From: Chloroflexota bacterium
GTDB taxonomy: Bacteria > Chloroflexota > Dehalococcoidia > Lucifugimonadales > Lucifugimonadaceae
DNA: 39,381 nt
Reading direction: 5' to 3'
Assembly (NCBI GenBank): GCA_018649665.1
Contig: JABIHL010000031.1
Location: 1 to 39,381, forward strand
Made by a program: the position numbers and the translations under genes. Shown in pieces: positions 25,346 through 33,837 of this stretch. Position 1 is the first letter of the stretch, and each line of letters starts with the position of its first letter. Under the pieces are notes generated by a model. It was given only the letters and a program-made list of their open reading frames with translations. It had not been told where the DNA came from and made no database searches.

Positions 25346-25426
25346 TTATGGGCGTTCACACCGAACTCGGACTCGTCGGAGCCTGTTGGTGAGCCGAATA
25401 GCCAGCGTACGAATTCTAACCAGAAG

Positions 25427-26206
25427 CTAGAATCCCCAAACTCGAGCAGCCGTCTTACCCAGTACCCAATCGATGTCATCGCCGTTCGCAAATGCCGGGT
25501 GACTACGAACACCTTCGAGACTATTCCCGTAGCCCTCACGTCCCGCACTGGGCGGATAATCACTTCCCCACATCATGCGGTCGGCGCCGAACGCTTCATG
25601 AGCCATTTCGAAAAGAGGTGGAATATTGTCGAAGCGGAAATCAGGCAGAAGAATCGGCGGTCGAGAAGTAATTTCGCCTAGACCCGGAACCTTGATCGTA
25701 GTGTTGGGTCGCTGTGCGCATTCGAGTGCCGACTCGTAATCGGTGTACGGAGCATCCGTGATGCCGACACCTGCCAAGTGCTCAATTACGATTTGAGTAT
25801 CTGGGCAATCGTCGATGATCCTCTTGAAGCTGTCACTGGCAAACCTTTTGTCATCACCAATCGAACTGATCACCAAGCCTAACGACCCCGCTTTACGCCA
25901 GATATCCGTCACATCAGGCAAAGCATTGAATGCTCCGTCTGGCGCTATTCGCACCCCCGCAGCGCCTTGCTCTGCCAGCGTTTCGAGAGTTCCGAGCGGG
26001 TCTGGGTCTGCCGGATCGACCATTACGACCACCTTGAACCGATCTCCGCGTTTCGCAGCTTCGTCGAACAAGTAGTCGTTGTCGTAGGTGCCACCGTGCT
26101 GAATCAGCACCGCACCATCGACACCCGCTTGGTTCATTTCGAACTCAAGAGATTCAATAGGAAGAAACCAGTTTTTGCCTGCATGGCAATGGGTGTCGAT
26201 AATCAT
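25427..26206 (-). CDS. Amidohydrolase-family TIM-barrel hydrolase
   Basis: This 259-residue protein belongs to the amidohydrolase-2 type (COG2159): metal-dependent hydrolases, decarboxylases and lactonases of small acids. The first metal motif is DTHCHAG (4-10), the middle has VIEHLAGVG with a metal-binding histidine, and MWGSDYPPS near residue 215 carries the catalytic aspartate. The C-terminal WVLGKTAARVWGF is the usual family ending. The product is somewhat short but complete. It is the last gene of a minus-strand set with an aldo/keto reductase, a mutarotase-like gene and an alcohol dehydrogenase. Hydrolysis of a sugar lactone or related compound is a reasonable guess, not a demonstrated function. 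Confidence 0.83.
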   Translation of the reverse strand: MIIDTHCHAGKNWFLPIESLEFEMNQAGVDGAVLIQHGGTYDNDYLFDEAAKRGDRFKVVVMVDPADPDPLGTLETLAEQGAAGVRIAPDGAFNALPDVTDIWRKAGSLGLVISSIGDDKRFASDSFKRIIDDCPDTQIVIEHLAGVGITDAPYTDYESALECAQRPNTTIKVPGLGEITSRPPILLPDFRFDNIPPLFEMAHEAFGADRMMWGSDYPPSAGREGYGNSLEGVRSHPAFANGDDIDWVLGKTAARVWGF

Positions 26207-26264
26207 GCGATAGCTCGTTGTGCTTTATGGATGTCGTAACGGTGGATGAATGCGATTCGCCAGA

Positions 26265-27266
26265 CTAAGTAGCAATTTCCATTCCTGATGTACCGACGCC
26301 TGAACCTTCAGAAAGCACGAGAGTGTCGATTTCTTTACGGAGATCATCCGGCATCTCCCAGTCGCCACCAAGGTTTTCAGTCGCTTCGGCGGGCGTTACT
26401 GAACCAGCGAGTGCAACGCTAATAGCATCGTTCGCAAGCACCCAAGCAATTGCTAGCTGAGGAATCGTCTTGCCGTGATCGCCAGCGATTACCTTCAGCT
26501 TCTCGACTACTGCAACGTTGGCGGCAAGGTTTTCAGGTCCCCATGAGCTAATACCGAAGTTGGCTCCACTACGGCGCCAGTCGTCATCACCGAACGTCTT
26601 GTCGGCTGTCCACGTTCCCGTAAGCAATCCGTGTGAAAGTGATCCGTAAGCCATGATTCCCATGCCGTTCTTCTTAACGAAAGGCATCACGTCGGCTTCA
26701 GGTCGGCGGTCGAATATGTGGTAGCCAATCTGGTTTGTGATAATCGGGCTTGTCTCTCGACTCTCAGCCATCATTTCGACAGAGAAGTTGGAAACACCGG
26801 TGTGGCGAATTTTTCCAGCCTTCTTTGCCTGTTCAAGAGCTTCCATAGGTTCCGAGAACGCACGATCGTGATCGGGCCAGTGAATCAGAAACAGGTCGAT
26901 GTAGTCGGTCTGCAAACGTTGGAGACTTTCGTCGATGGATGCCAACAGACGCTTTGGGTCTGAGTCTGAAACGGTCGCCGCACGACGATCTGGATTATCT
27001 CGAACCCATTCACGTGCTCCTTTTGTGACGAGAACGACGTCCTCGCGGATGCCCTTGAGCGCTTTGCCCATTAGCGTTTCACCGTACCCCCAACCGTAAA
27101 CGGCTGCGGTGTCGAACAGAGTGATGCCGTTCTCGTACGATGTTCGGGCTGCTGCAATAGCTTGGTCATCGTCAAAATCGCCGTACATACCTCGACCCAT
27201 CGGCCATCCGCCATAGCCGATAACTGAAGTTTCGAGCCCTGAGTCGCCAAACATTCGCTTACGCAT
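26265..27266 (-). CDS. Aldo/keto reductase
   Basis: This 333-residue NAD(P)H-dependent oxidoreductase acts on carbonyl groups of sugars or other small aldehydes. The TIM barrel shows the catalytic tetrad: Asp in LFDTAAVYGWGYGE (about 49-62, including Tyr), Lys in VLVTKGA and His in LFLIHWPD. SNFSVEMM and the C-terminal cofactor-binding stretch ALAGSVTPAEATENLGG are present. It resembles the group that includes L-galactose/D-threo-aldose dehydrogenases, but the substrate is unknown. It lies between the amidohydrolase and a mutarotase-like gene in the same direction, which points to sugar catabolism. Confidence 0.92.
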   Translation of the reverse strand: MRKRMFGDSGLETSVIGYGGWPMGRGMYGDFDDDQAIAAARTSYENGITLFDTAAVYGWGYGETLMGKALKGIREDVVLVTKGAREWVRDNPDRRAATVSDSDPKRLLASIDESLQRLQTDYIDLFLIHWPDHDRAFSEPMEALEQAKKAGKIRHTGVSNFSVEMMAESRETSPIITNQIGYHIFDRRPEADVMPFVKKNGMGIMAYGSLSHGLLTGTWTADKTFGDDDWRRSGANFGISSWGPENLAANVAVVEKLKVIAGDHGKTIPQLAIAWVLANDAISVALAGSVTPAEATENLGGDWEMPDDLRKEIDTLVLSEGSGVGTSGMEIAT

Positions 27267-27353
27267 TGTCGATCCTGTCTGTTCTGATTAGTGTTTCGCT
27301 ATATAAATTGTCGTCACAACGGCGACCGCTATGTAAGCGATTCGCCATCGTAC

Positions 27354-28436
27354 CTATTCAAATGTCACATTACCGTTCGGATCCACCCTGCTCACGGTGC
27401 CAGATCCAGTGAAAGGACCGGCGGTGATTGTCACTGAAACCGTCGCTCCAGCTCCGATATTCAAAGCACTGCCATTTTCTTGGGCTTGCTTTATACCGCC
27501 ATTTCCGAAGCTTGTGCAGGGTTCTAAGCCCGCGTTGTAACACCTTCCGTACCACGGATAGCCGTACCCGCCGCCAAAGTTACGCCAGTACCACAGGTAC
27601 TTAAACGTCTCGACTGGATAGCTGACCGCCCAGCCAATATTCGTCTCCTCGTTGAGCAGAGCGTACCAGCCCTCCGACATCTCAGTCATGTACGCCATGT
27701 CGAGCGAACGATCCTCTTTCGGCGGAATACGACTGAAGTCGAGAACAGAACCGTCTTTGGCGTTCATGTTAGGCCAGTCCCCAGTGAAATCAGGCTCCAA
27801 CTTCGAATTTGGATCGATGCTTTCGGGGTGGCTCAATAGCTTAGATTCAGGAACAAATAGCCTGGATTTATCGGAAAGCACCGGTGGTCCGATGGCGATG
27901 TGCTCTAGCCAAACGACATCAAGATCTTCTTCGCCTTCGTTTGTAACCGACTCTTCGACTTTTAGTGTTGGCGAACCCGAAACCAGAGTTAGTGTCTTCG
28001 ATACCTTCATGGGCATGCGAACGCTCTTCGCACTGAATCGCACACTCACTGATTCAGGAGTGTCTGTCACCACCTCTGTGTCCCACGGAATCAAGTTCAC
28101 ATCGCCGTGAATGCCGAAATCGGCGCCGTAAACCTGATCCGAATATCCGCCATGCGGAACAACGGTCTGCCAACCACCCTCGTAGAAATCGAGCCAAATA
28201 GAACTTGGGTCTCCTGTTGGGGGGACGGTTTTACTGGGATCGCGTACACCCCACGGTGTCTTCCACATGAAGTCGGTATCAGTCGGCTTATGAACGAAGC
28301 TGTAGATGTCAGCTCCCTTGTCGGCAAGCACCGTAATTCGTACTAGTTCGTTCTCAAGAACAACGGTCTTTAGCCCGCGATACGTCCAAGCATCGGAAAT
28401 CCTACAGCCCGTCGTTCGCTCGTCTTGATAGTGCAT
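27354..28436 (-). CDS. Galactose-mutarotase-like protein, paralogue 1
   Basis: This 360-residue beta-sandwich protein resembles the aldose-1-epimerase/galactose-mutarotase superfamily (DUF4432-like). Recognisable features are ADKGADIYSF near residue 40, a GGWQTVVPHGG loop, the GIHGDVNLIPW segment and WLEHIAIGPP, where mutarotases place sugar-binding and catalytic histidines. No signal peptide is seen, so it is cytoplasmic. It has a close paralogue at 30980-32053 with nearly the same first 40 residues. It lies 15 bases after an alcohol dehydrogenase gene and ahead of an aldo/keto reductase, which suggests interconversion of sugar anomers or a related ring-opening step. The exact substrate is unknown. 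Confidence 0.72.
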   Translation of the reverse strand: MHYQDERTTGCRISDAWTYRGLKTVVLENELVRITVLADKGADIYSFVHKPTDTDFMWKTPWGVRDPSKTVPPTGDPSSIWLDFYEGGWQTVVPHGGYSDQVYGADFGIHGDVNLIPWDTEVVTDTPESVSVRFSAKSVRMPMKVSKTLTLVSGSPTLKVEESVTNEGEEDLDVVWLEHIAIGPPVLSDKSRLFVPESKLLSHPESIDPNSKLEPDFTGDWPNMNAKDGSVLDFSRIPPKEDRSLDMAYMTEMSEGWYALLNEETNIGWAVSYPVETFKYLWYWRNFGGGYGYPWYGRCYNAGLEPCTSFGNGGIKQAQENGSALNIGAGATVSVTITAGPFTGSGTVSRVDPNGNVTFE

Positions 28437-28451
28437 TCTGTAGAAGCCTCT

Positions 28452-29513
28452 CTACGATCCGGGCTGGATTACGATTCGGTAAATATCTTTATTCGGATCG
28501 AGCATTCTCTGGAATCCGTCTTCCATAGCTCGACTCAACGGAACTATCTCAGAAATGAGCGGCTTCACATTGATGCTGCCGTTGCCGACCAACTCAACCG
28601 CCGCTTCGAGATCACCAGGTGAAGTAGCGACTGATCCGATCACTGTGATCTCAGGTCCGACCACGTTGTTGAAGTTAATCTCCGGAGTTGTCGAATAGAT
28701 TCCAAGTAGCAACGTCGTGCCGCCTCGGCGCGTCCATTCGATCGCCATGCAAGGCGTTTCCTTCGCCCCGGCGGTTTCGACAACGATGTCGGGGCCGATT
28801 CCGCCCGTAAGTTCCAATAACTCAGCCGCTGCCACAGCTTCATCGCGGGAACTAACGGTCTCATCGGCTCCAAGTTCGGTAGCAAGCGCCAGACTTTGAT
28901 CTCGCACGTCGATGGCGATCACTCGTGCACCTGCTGCCTTGAACGCTTGAACTGTGAGCAATCCGACCGTGCCGCAGCCGAGCACGGCTACGTTGTCTCC
29001 CGGTCGAACTCCTGAACGGCGCACACCATGAACTGCCACTGTTGCTGGCTCAAGGAGAGGTCCTTCTGCATCCGAGATGCTGTCGGGCATCGGTACTAAT
29101 TTGTCTGCAGGCCAGACCATAAATTCAGCGAGTCCGCCGTCTGCCATGAAACCCGCAACTGCCATGTTCGGACAAACGGCCTGCTGACCTCTCATGCACC
29201 AAAAACAGGTCCCGCAAGTGAGAACGGTATTGATAGCGACTCGATCACCAACAGCAACGTTATCGACACCCTCTCCCAGTTCGGCGACGGTTCCTGCGGT
29301 TTCGTGTCCCAGAACAAGTGGGGTCTGCTTGCCGGTCATCGCGTTGGGTGATCCGTGCTGCACCCACAACGGTCCGTACTGCCATTCTTCAATATCGGTA
29401 GCGCAGATTGACGTTCCGGTAATCCGTAACTTCGCCTCGCCGGGACCCGGATTTGGCTCGGTGATCTCTTCGAGTCTTACGTCTTTGTTGTCGTGATAAA
29501 CGATTGCTTGCAT
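28452..29513 (-). CDS. Zinc-dependent medium-chain alcohol dehydrogenase
   Basis: This 353-residue MDR-family protein is similar to sorbitol, threonine and glucose dehydrogenases and oxidises a secondary alcohol with NAD(P). The catalytic zinc ligands are Cys37, His70 and Glu71 (GHE) and probably Glu155 (LLEPATVAVHG). The structural zinc has four cysteines, C100, C103, C106 and C114. The Rossmann motif is GCGTVG (179-184), followed by an acidic DVRD end that favours NAD. It is the first gene of the minus-strand catabolic set and diverges from the enolase-superfamily gene at 29722; the 208-bp spacer should hold both promoters. Confidence 0.93.
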   Translation of the reverse strand: MQAIVYHDNKDVRLEEITEPNPGPGEAKLRITGTSICATDIEEWQYGPLWVQHGSPNAMTGKQTPLVLGHETAGTVAELGEGVDNVAVGDRVAINTVLTCGTCFWCMRGQQAVCPNMAVAGFMADGGLAEFMVWPADKLVPMPDSISDAEGPLLEPATVAVHGVRRSGVRPGDNVAVLGCGTVGLLTVQAFKAAGARVIAIDVRDQSLALATELGADETVSSRDEAVAAAELLELTGGIGPDIVVETAGAKETPCMAIEWTRRGGTTLLLGIYSTTPEINFNNVVGPEITVIGSVATSPGDLEAAVELVGNGSINVKPLISEIVPLSRAMEDGFQRMLDPNKDIYRIVIQPGS

Positions 29514-29721
29514 ATGTGTATCGGTGAGTGTGGCGTTAGTTGAGTTCGATTTCGACGGAATTCTACACGCAGCACAATCGTCCGCAATCGCCCTCGTTGT
29601 GATGAATTCAACAAGATAGAAGTGCTAACATCTCGCCGCGAAATCAATTCAGGTAGGCGCGAATTATGCTTTCCTATCAGTCCGTCGAGACATCACAACA
29701 GCTATCAATCAGGAGAATGAA

Positions 29722-30894
29722 ATGAGAGCCAGTCCGAAGATCACCAAAGTCTCGGTCACGACCTACGAGCATGAGCTCGAAAACGTTGGCAAGGACTACA
29801 ACACGTTCAACATGGTTTACGAAGCTGGTTCGAAATTGAAGCAGTCGGGAACCGTACTCCAGATCCACACCGATCAAGGAATAGTCGGCGAATATCCTGA
29901 AATCGGGCGTGCAATAGGCGACGTTCAAACGGTCGCTGAATACCTGATCGGTAAAGATGCGCTTTCACGCGAGAAAATCTACAACGACACCAAACGCGGA
30001 CTCCGACACGGAGCAATGCTAGGCGTTGGTGTGATCGATATCGCACTCTGGGACATTGCTGGTAAGTTCTACGATGAACCTCTCTATCGTCTTCTCGGAG
30101 GCGAAAAGAAAGCTCTCCCCGCCTACGCATCGACACTTCACGGCGACGAGAACGGCGGGCTCGCCACGCCTGAAGACTTCGCTGATTTCGCCGAACAGTG
30201 CTATGAAATGGGCTACCGATCTTTCAAAGTCCACGGTTGGGGACTTGCTGGAAGCAATATTCAACGTGAAGTCGACAATGTATTGAATCTCGGCAAGCAA
30301 TTCGCTGGTCGACTCGATCTACTGATCGACCCTGCCTGCGAGGTCAAGAACTTTGGCGACGCTTTGAGGCTTGGGCGAGCATGTGACGAAGCGAACTTCT
30401 TCTGGTGGGAAGATCCGTATCAGGACGGCGGAGTTTCGCAGTTCGCCCATCGCAAGCTTCGTCAAATGGTCAAAACACCGATTTTGCAGACCGAGCACAT
30501 TCGACTACTCGAACAGCACGTCGATTTCATCGTTGCCGAGGGTACTGACTATGTACGCGCTGGCGCTCATGAAGACGGTGGAGTGACCGGTGCAATGAAA
30601 ATCGCCCACGCTTCAGAAGGGTTCGGACTCGATGTTGAACTTCACGGTCCTGGCCCGGTTCACCGACACATCATGTCGTCGATTCGCAATACGAACTTCT
30701 TCGAACTAGGACTCGTTCACCCGAAGGTGAAGACCACTAAAGCCCCGGTCTACCTTGGTTACAACGACGATCTCGACGGAATTGATAGCGATGGCAACGT
30801 CTTTGCCCCCGACGGACCGGGCATCGGTGTACCTCTCGACTGGGATTGGATCCGAGCGCACCAGACCGATGCCGGTGTTCTCGCCGAAGCGTAA
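29722..30894 (+). CDS. Mandelate racemase/muconate lactonising enzyme family protein
   Basis: This 390-residue enolase-superfamily protein abstracts the proton next to a carboxylate, typically as an acid-sugar dehydratase or racemase. The capping domain covers about 1-135. The barrel has metal ligands Asp203 (LLIDPACE), Glu230 (WWEDP) and Glu258 (LQTEH). A D285/H308 pair (EDGGVTG and VELHGP) corresponds to the mandelate-racemase His-Asp dyad, and the second-strand motif reads K169-V-H171, not KxK. This combination fits sugar-acid dehydratases. A strong AGGAG site precedes the ATG. The gene stands divergent from the dehydrogenase and convergent with the second mutarotase-like gene. Confidence 0.9.
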   Translation: MRASPKITKVSVTTYEHELENVGKDYNTFNMVYEAGSKLKQSGTVLQIHTDQGIVGEYPEIGRAIGDVQTVAEYLIGKDALSREKIYNDTKRGLRHGAMLGVGVIDIALWDIAGKFYDEPLYRLLGGEKKALPAYASTLHGDENGGLATPEDFADFAEQCYEMGYRSFKVHGWGLAGSNIQREVDNVLNLGKQFAGRLDLLIDPACEVKNFGDALRLGRACDEANFFWWEDPYQDGGVSQFAHRKLRQMVKTPILQTEHIRLLEQHVDFIVAEGTDYVRAGAHEDGGVTGAMKIAHASEGFGLDVELHGPGPVHRHIMSSIRNTNFFELGLVHPKVKTTKAPVYLGYNDDLDGIDSDGNVFAPDGPGIGVPLDWDWIRAHQTDAGVLAEA

Positions 30895-30917
30895 CGGCAA
30901 ATAAGCAATCGATAACC

Positions 30918-30970
30918 AAAAACGGGTAGAAGTCAGAGTATATTTTCTGACTTCCGCCCGTTTTTTGTTT
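30918..30970. terminator. Strong bidirectional rho-independent terminator
   Basis: AAAACGGG and GAAGTCAGA pair with TCTGACTTC and CCCGTTTT across two mismatches, giving a 17-bp interrupted stem. T6 follows on the plus strand (30961-30966) and a T-rich run on the minus strand. It lies between two converging genes and can serve both. Confidence 0.9.
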
Positions 30971-30979
30971 TATGAACTA

Positions 30980-32053
30980 TTAGTTAACAGTCACGTCGCC
31001 TTCTGGCGAAATCCTCGACACTCCAGTTGTGCTTTCGTATACAACGGCTCGAACAGTCGCACTGCGAGTCTCACCCGGCTTGAAAATAATCGAAGTCCGT
31101 TGATCGGAGCTCGGCTCGGGTATTCCCGCGCTCAAGCTAGTAAATGGTTCAAGTCCCACGTTGTACGTTCTGCCGTACCACGGGTAGCCCGATGCCCCGC
31201 CGAACACTTGCCAATACCAAAGATATTTGAACGTATCTACTGGGTATGCAAGCCCAAATCCAACCCCACGATCGGGATTGGTCACGGCGTACCAGCCTTC
31301 TTTTTGGTTCTTGAAGACTGAATAATCTTGCACGCGATCCGATTTTGGAGGAAAGCTGGTCAAATCGACTTCGTTCCCATCAGGATCGAGAGCCGTTGGC
31401 CATTTGCCAACATGACCATCCAATAAGCGATCGCCACCTCGCTCGGGAACAAAGTGATCTGCAGGCGCCATGTCTAGTCGACAATTCGGAGTCACAAACG
31501 GATCGCCCAAAGCAACGTGCTGCCCCCATTGAGCTTCGGCATCTTCTTCGGCTTGATTGGTCAGCGTATCGGTCACAGTGAGTACCGGACTCCCGGATTC
31601 GAGTGAGACTACCTTTTCGATCCAAAATGGAGTGCGAACGGTTCGTACCGTGAACTTCGCACTAACCTTTTCTGGGGAATCTTCAACGATCACAGCATCC
31701 CATGGCATAAGGGTTGCCTCAGTATGCTGCCCTAGGTCTGCATTCGCGTAGGTTTGAGGTGGCCCACCGGTCGGTGCAATCGTTTGCCACCCACCGATAT
31801 ATGCATCATGCCAAATGTTGTCGCCATTTCCCGTTGGCGGTGTCGAGAGGCTTTGATTCCTGACCGACCAAGGCGTTCTCCACATGAACTCAGTGTCTGT
31901 CTTCTTGTGAGTCAACTCAAAAACATCTGCACCCTTGTCTGCAATGATCGAAACACGCAGCAATTCGTTTTCAAGAACAACAGTCTTTAATCCTCTGTAT
32001 GTCCATGAATCAGATATTCGACATCCAGTAGTCCGTTCGTCTTGATAATGCAT
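30980..32053 (-). CDS. Galactose-mutarotase-like protein, paralogue 2
   Basis: This second member of the family seen at 27354-28436 has 357 residues from the chosen ATG (32051-32053). AAGGA lies 7 bases upstream of that ATG, whereas an open frame to 32161 adds 36 residues that paralogue 1 lacks. The first 40 residues are almost identical to paralogue 1 (MHYQDERTTGCRIS, YRGLKTVVLENEL), and the rest diverges to perhaps half identity. The loop that reads VVPHGG in paralogue 1 is IAPTGG here, and GIHGDV becomes GQHTEA, so a proposed catalytic or binding histidine is lost at one site. Substrate preference may therefore differ. It converges on the enolase-superfamily gene. Confidence 0.72.
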   Translation of the reverse strand: MHYQDERTTGCRISDSWTYRGLKTVVLENELLRVSIIADKGADVFELTHKKTDTEFMWRTPWSVRNQSLSTPPTGNGDNIWHDAYIGGWQTIAPTGGPPQTYANADLGQHTEATLMPWDAVIVEDSPEKVSAKFTVRTVRTPFWIEKVVSLESGSPVLTVTDTLTNQAEEDAEAQWGQHVALGDPFVTPNCRLDMAPADHFVPERGGDRLLDGHVGKWPTALDPDGNEVDLTSFPPKSDRVQDYSVFKNQKEGWYAVTNPDRGVGFGLAYPVDTFKYLWYWQVFGGASGYPWYGRTYNVGLEPFTSLSAGIPEPSSDQRTSIIFKPGETRSATVRAVVYESTTGVSRISPEGDVTVN

Positions 32054-32251
32054 AAAGTTCCTTATTATTAGCAGGGGGATTATGGGCGATTTATTCAGGA
32101 ATTGTGTCAACCCTGTAGTTCGAGTAATTGCACTTGATCTCATCATACGATTTAGGTGCAAACTCCGTCGATCTTTGAAAGAATCAAGTGTATGGTTCAG
32201 TAAATTCGATCTGCTTGCAGATGAATCGTAAACTTTTCACTCAGAGGTAAT

Positions 32252-32644
32252 TTGCAATTGGCCCGAATACTAGTCGTCGATGATAGCCCGGATGTACGTC
32301 TTGCCCTCGCCACAATTTTGGAAGACGCCGGACACGACATTATCGAAGCTGAAGACGGCGATCAAGTATTTGATCTTGCAGTAGCTGAATCGCCAAACCT
32401 CGTCTTACTCGACGTAATGATGCCTCGTGTGAACGGCTTCGACGCCCTTGCCACACTGAAGGCCGATACCCGTACCAGCCCAATCCCAGTAATCATGGTC
32501 ACCGCTAAAGGTCGACCAGAAGACATGGCGATGGCTCGCTCACTCGGTGCTGTTGAATACATCACTAAGCCCTGGGCCGACGGCGACGTTGAACTCCGAG
32601 TTGACTGGGCGCTGGCTGCCGACCACGAACAGAAAAGCCGCTAG
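32252..32644 (+). CDS. Stand-alone response regulator receiver protein
   Basis: This 130-residue CheY-like receiver domain has no output domain. The acidic pocket is D10/D11, the phosphoacceptor is Asp54 (LLDVMMP), and Thr84 and Lys106 (TKPW) complete the switch. The start is TTG at 32252 behind CAGAGGTAA; a TTG two codons later is also possible. No histidine kinase gene lies in the window, so the partner is unknown. A transporter gene follows 24 bases later. Confidence 0.9.
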   Translation: MQLARILVVDDSPDVRLALATILEDAGHDIIEAEDGDQVFDLAVAESPNLVLLDVMMPRVNGFDALATLKADTRTSPIPVIMVTAKGRPEDMAMARSLGAVEYITKPWADGDVELRVDWALAADHEQKSR

Positions 32645-32668
32645 TTTTTCGACTGAATCGACTTTTCT

Positions 32669-33547
32669 ATGACCGGTTCCGCGGTTGTACTCGTTCTAAT
32701 CGCTGCCGCCTGCCACGCTTCGTGGAACTTATTGGTTCGTAAATCTGACGTCCCTGAAATCACGAATTGGTTCATGGCGTTTCTCGGTGGGATAATCTCA
32801 CTCCCGTTTGCCGTCTTCTACCTTCTGACCGAGGCGCCACCCGCAATAGGCTGGGTGTTTATATTCGGCACGATCGTTCTCCATATCGGGTACTTTTTCA
32901 CTCTCGGTAAAGCGTACAAGCACGGCGATCTATCTGTTGTTTACCCAGTCGCTCGGGGACTCGGGCTCGCGCTCATTCCCGTATTTGGCGTACTGATTCT
33001 CAATGAATCTGTGTCACTCCAAGCCGTGGCTGGAATATTGGCGATCTTTTTGGGCGTATTAGTGGTGGGCTCGTCTTCCGGAGCTGGTCTTCGAATATGG
33101 CTAAGCCCTCGATCACTATTGGCAGATCGCGGAGTGGCTTTTGCGGTAGCTACCGGACTATTGATCGCCAGCTATTCGAACTGGGATAAACAAGGCGTTG
33201 AGTACGTCGAACCACTTCTGTACATGTTCATGGTTCAACTAGGCGGATCGCTTGGTGTTCTACCGATTCTTCGTAGGACATACTCGAATTCTGACTTCTC
33301 TAAAGAACTGAAATCAGGCTGGAAAATCGGAGTTTTCGGTGGTTTACTTCAGTTCACATCGTACGGACTAGTACTGACTGCGTTCAGGCTCGCGCCAGTT
33401 AGCTACGTAGGGCCATTCCGAGAACTGGCAATCGTGTTCGGAGTCCTTTTCGCAGCGCTGATACTCAAAGAATCAGTCGGCAGGAACCGGATCATTGGTG
33501 CCACAGCAATCGGAGTCGGTGCGATTGTAGTCGCCCTAGCACCCTAG
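32669..33547 (+). CDS. EamA/DMT-family transporter
   Basis: This 292-residue integral membrane protein shows about ten hydrophobic helices in two similar halves (roughly 1-145 and 146-292), the EamA duplication of the drug/metabolite transporter superfamily. Features include the CHASWNLLVRK first helix end, GDLSVVYPVARGLGLALIPVFG in the first half and the matching APVSYVGPFRELAIVFGVLFA in the second. Such proteins export or import amino acids, nucleobases or other metabolites; the substrate cannot be read here. It follows the response regulator by 24 bases. Confidence 0.9.
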   Translation: MTGSAVVLVLIAAACHASWNLLVRKSDVPEITNWFMAFLGGIISLPFAVFYLLTEAPPAIGWVFIFGTIVLHIGYFFTLGKAYKHGDLSVVYPVARGLGLALIPVFGVLILNESVSLQAVAGILAIFLGVLVVGSSSGAGLRIWLSPRSLLADRGVAFAVATGLLIASYSNWDKQGVEYVEPLLYMFMVQLGGSLGVLPILRRTYSNSDFSKELKSGWKIGVFGGLLQFTSYGLVLTAFRLAPVSYVGPFRELAIVFGVLFAALILKESVGRNRIIGATAIGVGAIVVALAP

Positions 33548-33694
33548 AAGCCCAGCAACCAACTGAGGCGACATGGCGATTCACTTGCTAATACTTCGCT
33601 AGCCCTAAACGTCGTGTAATTAGAAGTAACTACGCCAAACAAATTGACGCTGAACATTCTCACCCATACTATTAATAACTAGTTCTACTCCCTC

Positions 33695-33798
33695 AGAGAT
33701 TTTGATTTCAATAAAAGAATCTCTCAGGTTGTCGGTGAATCAACGAGCTTCGGATCAGAGGCTGCTGTTGTCACTCCCGGCCGGGCTGCCGGAAGTGA
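33695..33798 (+). other. Two hairpins in the threonine synthase leader
   Basis: Hairpin one is AGAGATT (33695-33701) with AATCTCT (33718-33724) around a 16-base loop. Hairpin two is TCACTcCCGGC (33771-33781) with GCCGGaAGTGA (33788-33798), 10 pairs with one mismatch and a 6-base loop. They fill the leader before thrC and end 40 bases before its TTG. No U-tract follows, and no T-box or known riboswitch core was recognised. A structured leader or a regulator-binding region is possible. Confidence 0.35.
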
Positions 33799-33837
33799 TG
33801 TATGCAACTCCTTCCGTTGAGAGGTCCAGTTTAGAAA

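Noticed and set aside
25350-25390. Minus-strand CCGACGAGTC...GTGAAC resembling a hammerhead ribozyme core
   Set aside because: The conserved CUGANGA core has C in place of the essential U, and no closing stems I and III could be drawn.
25182-25426. T-box or histidine-codon attenuator in the his leader
   Set aside because: There is no TGGNACCGCG-type box, no run of histidine codons and no terminator with a U-tract.
25252-25563. 103-codon minus-strand reading frame over the amidohydrolase 3' end and the his leader
   Set aside because: It is out of frame with the well-supported amidohydrolase, has no recognisable domain, and its composition looks like a shadow frame.
30980-32161. Longer mutarotase-like paralogue starting at 32161
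   Set aside because: The extra 36 residues are absent from the paralogue, and AAGGA sits just before the ATG at 32053.
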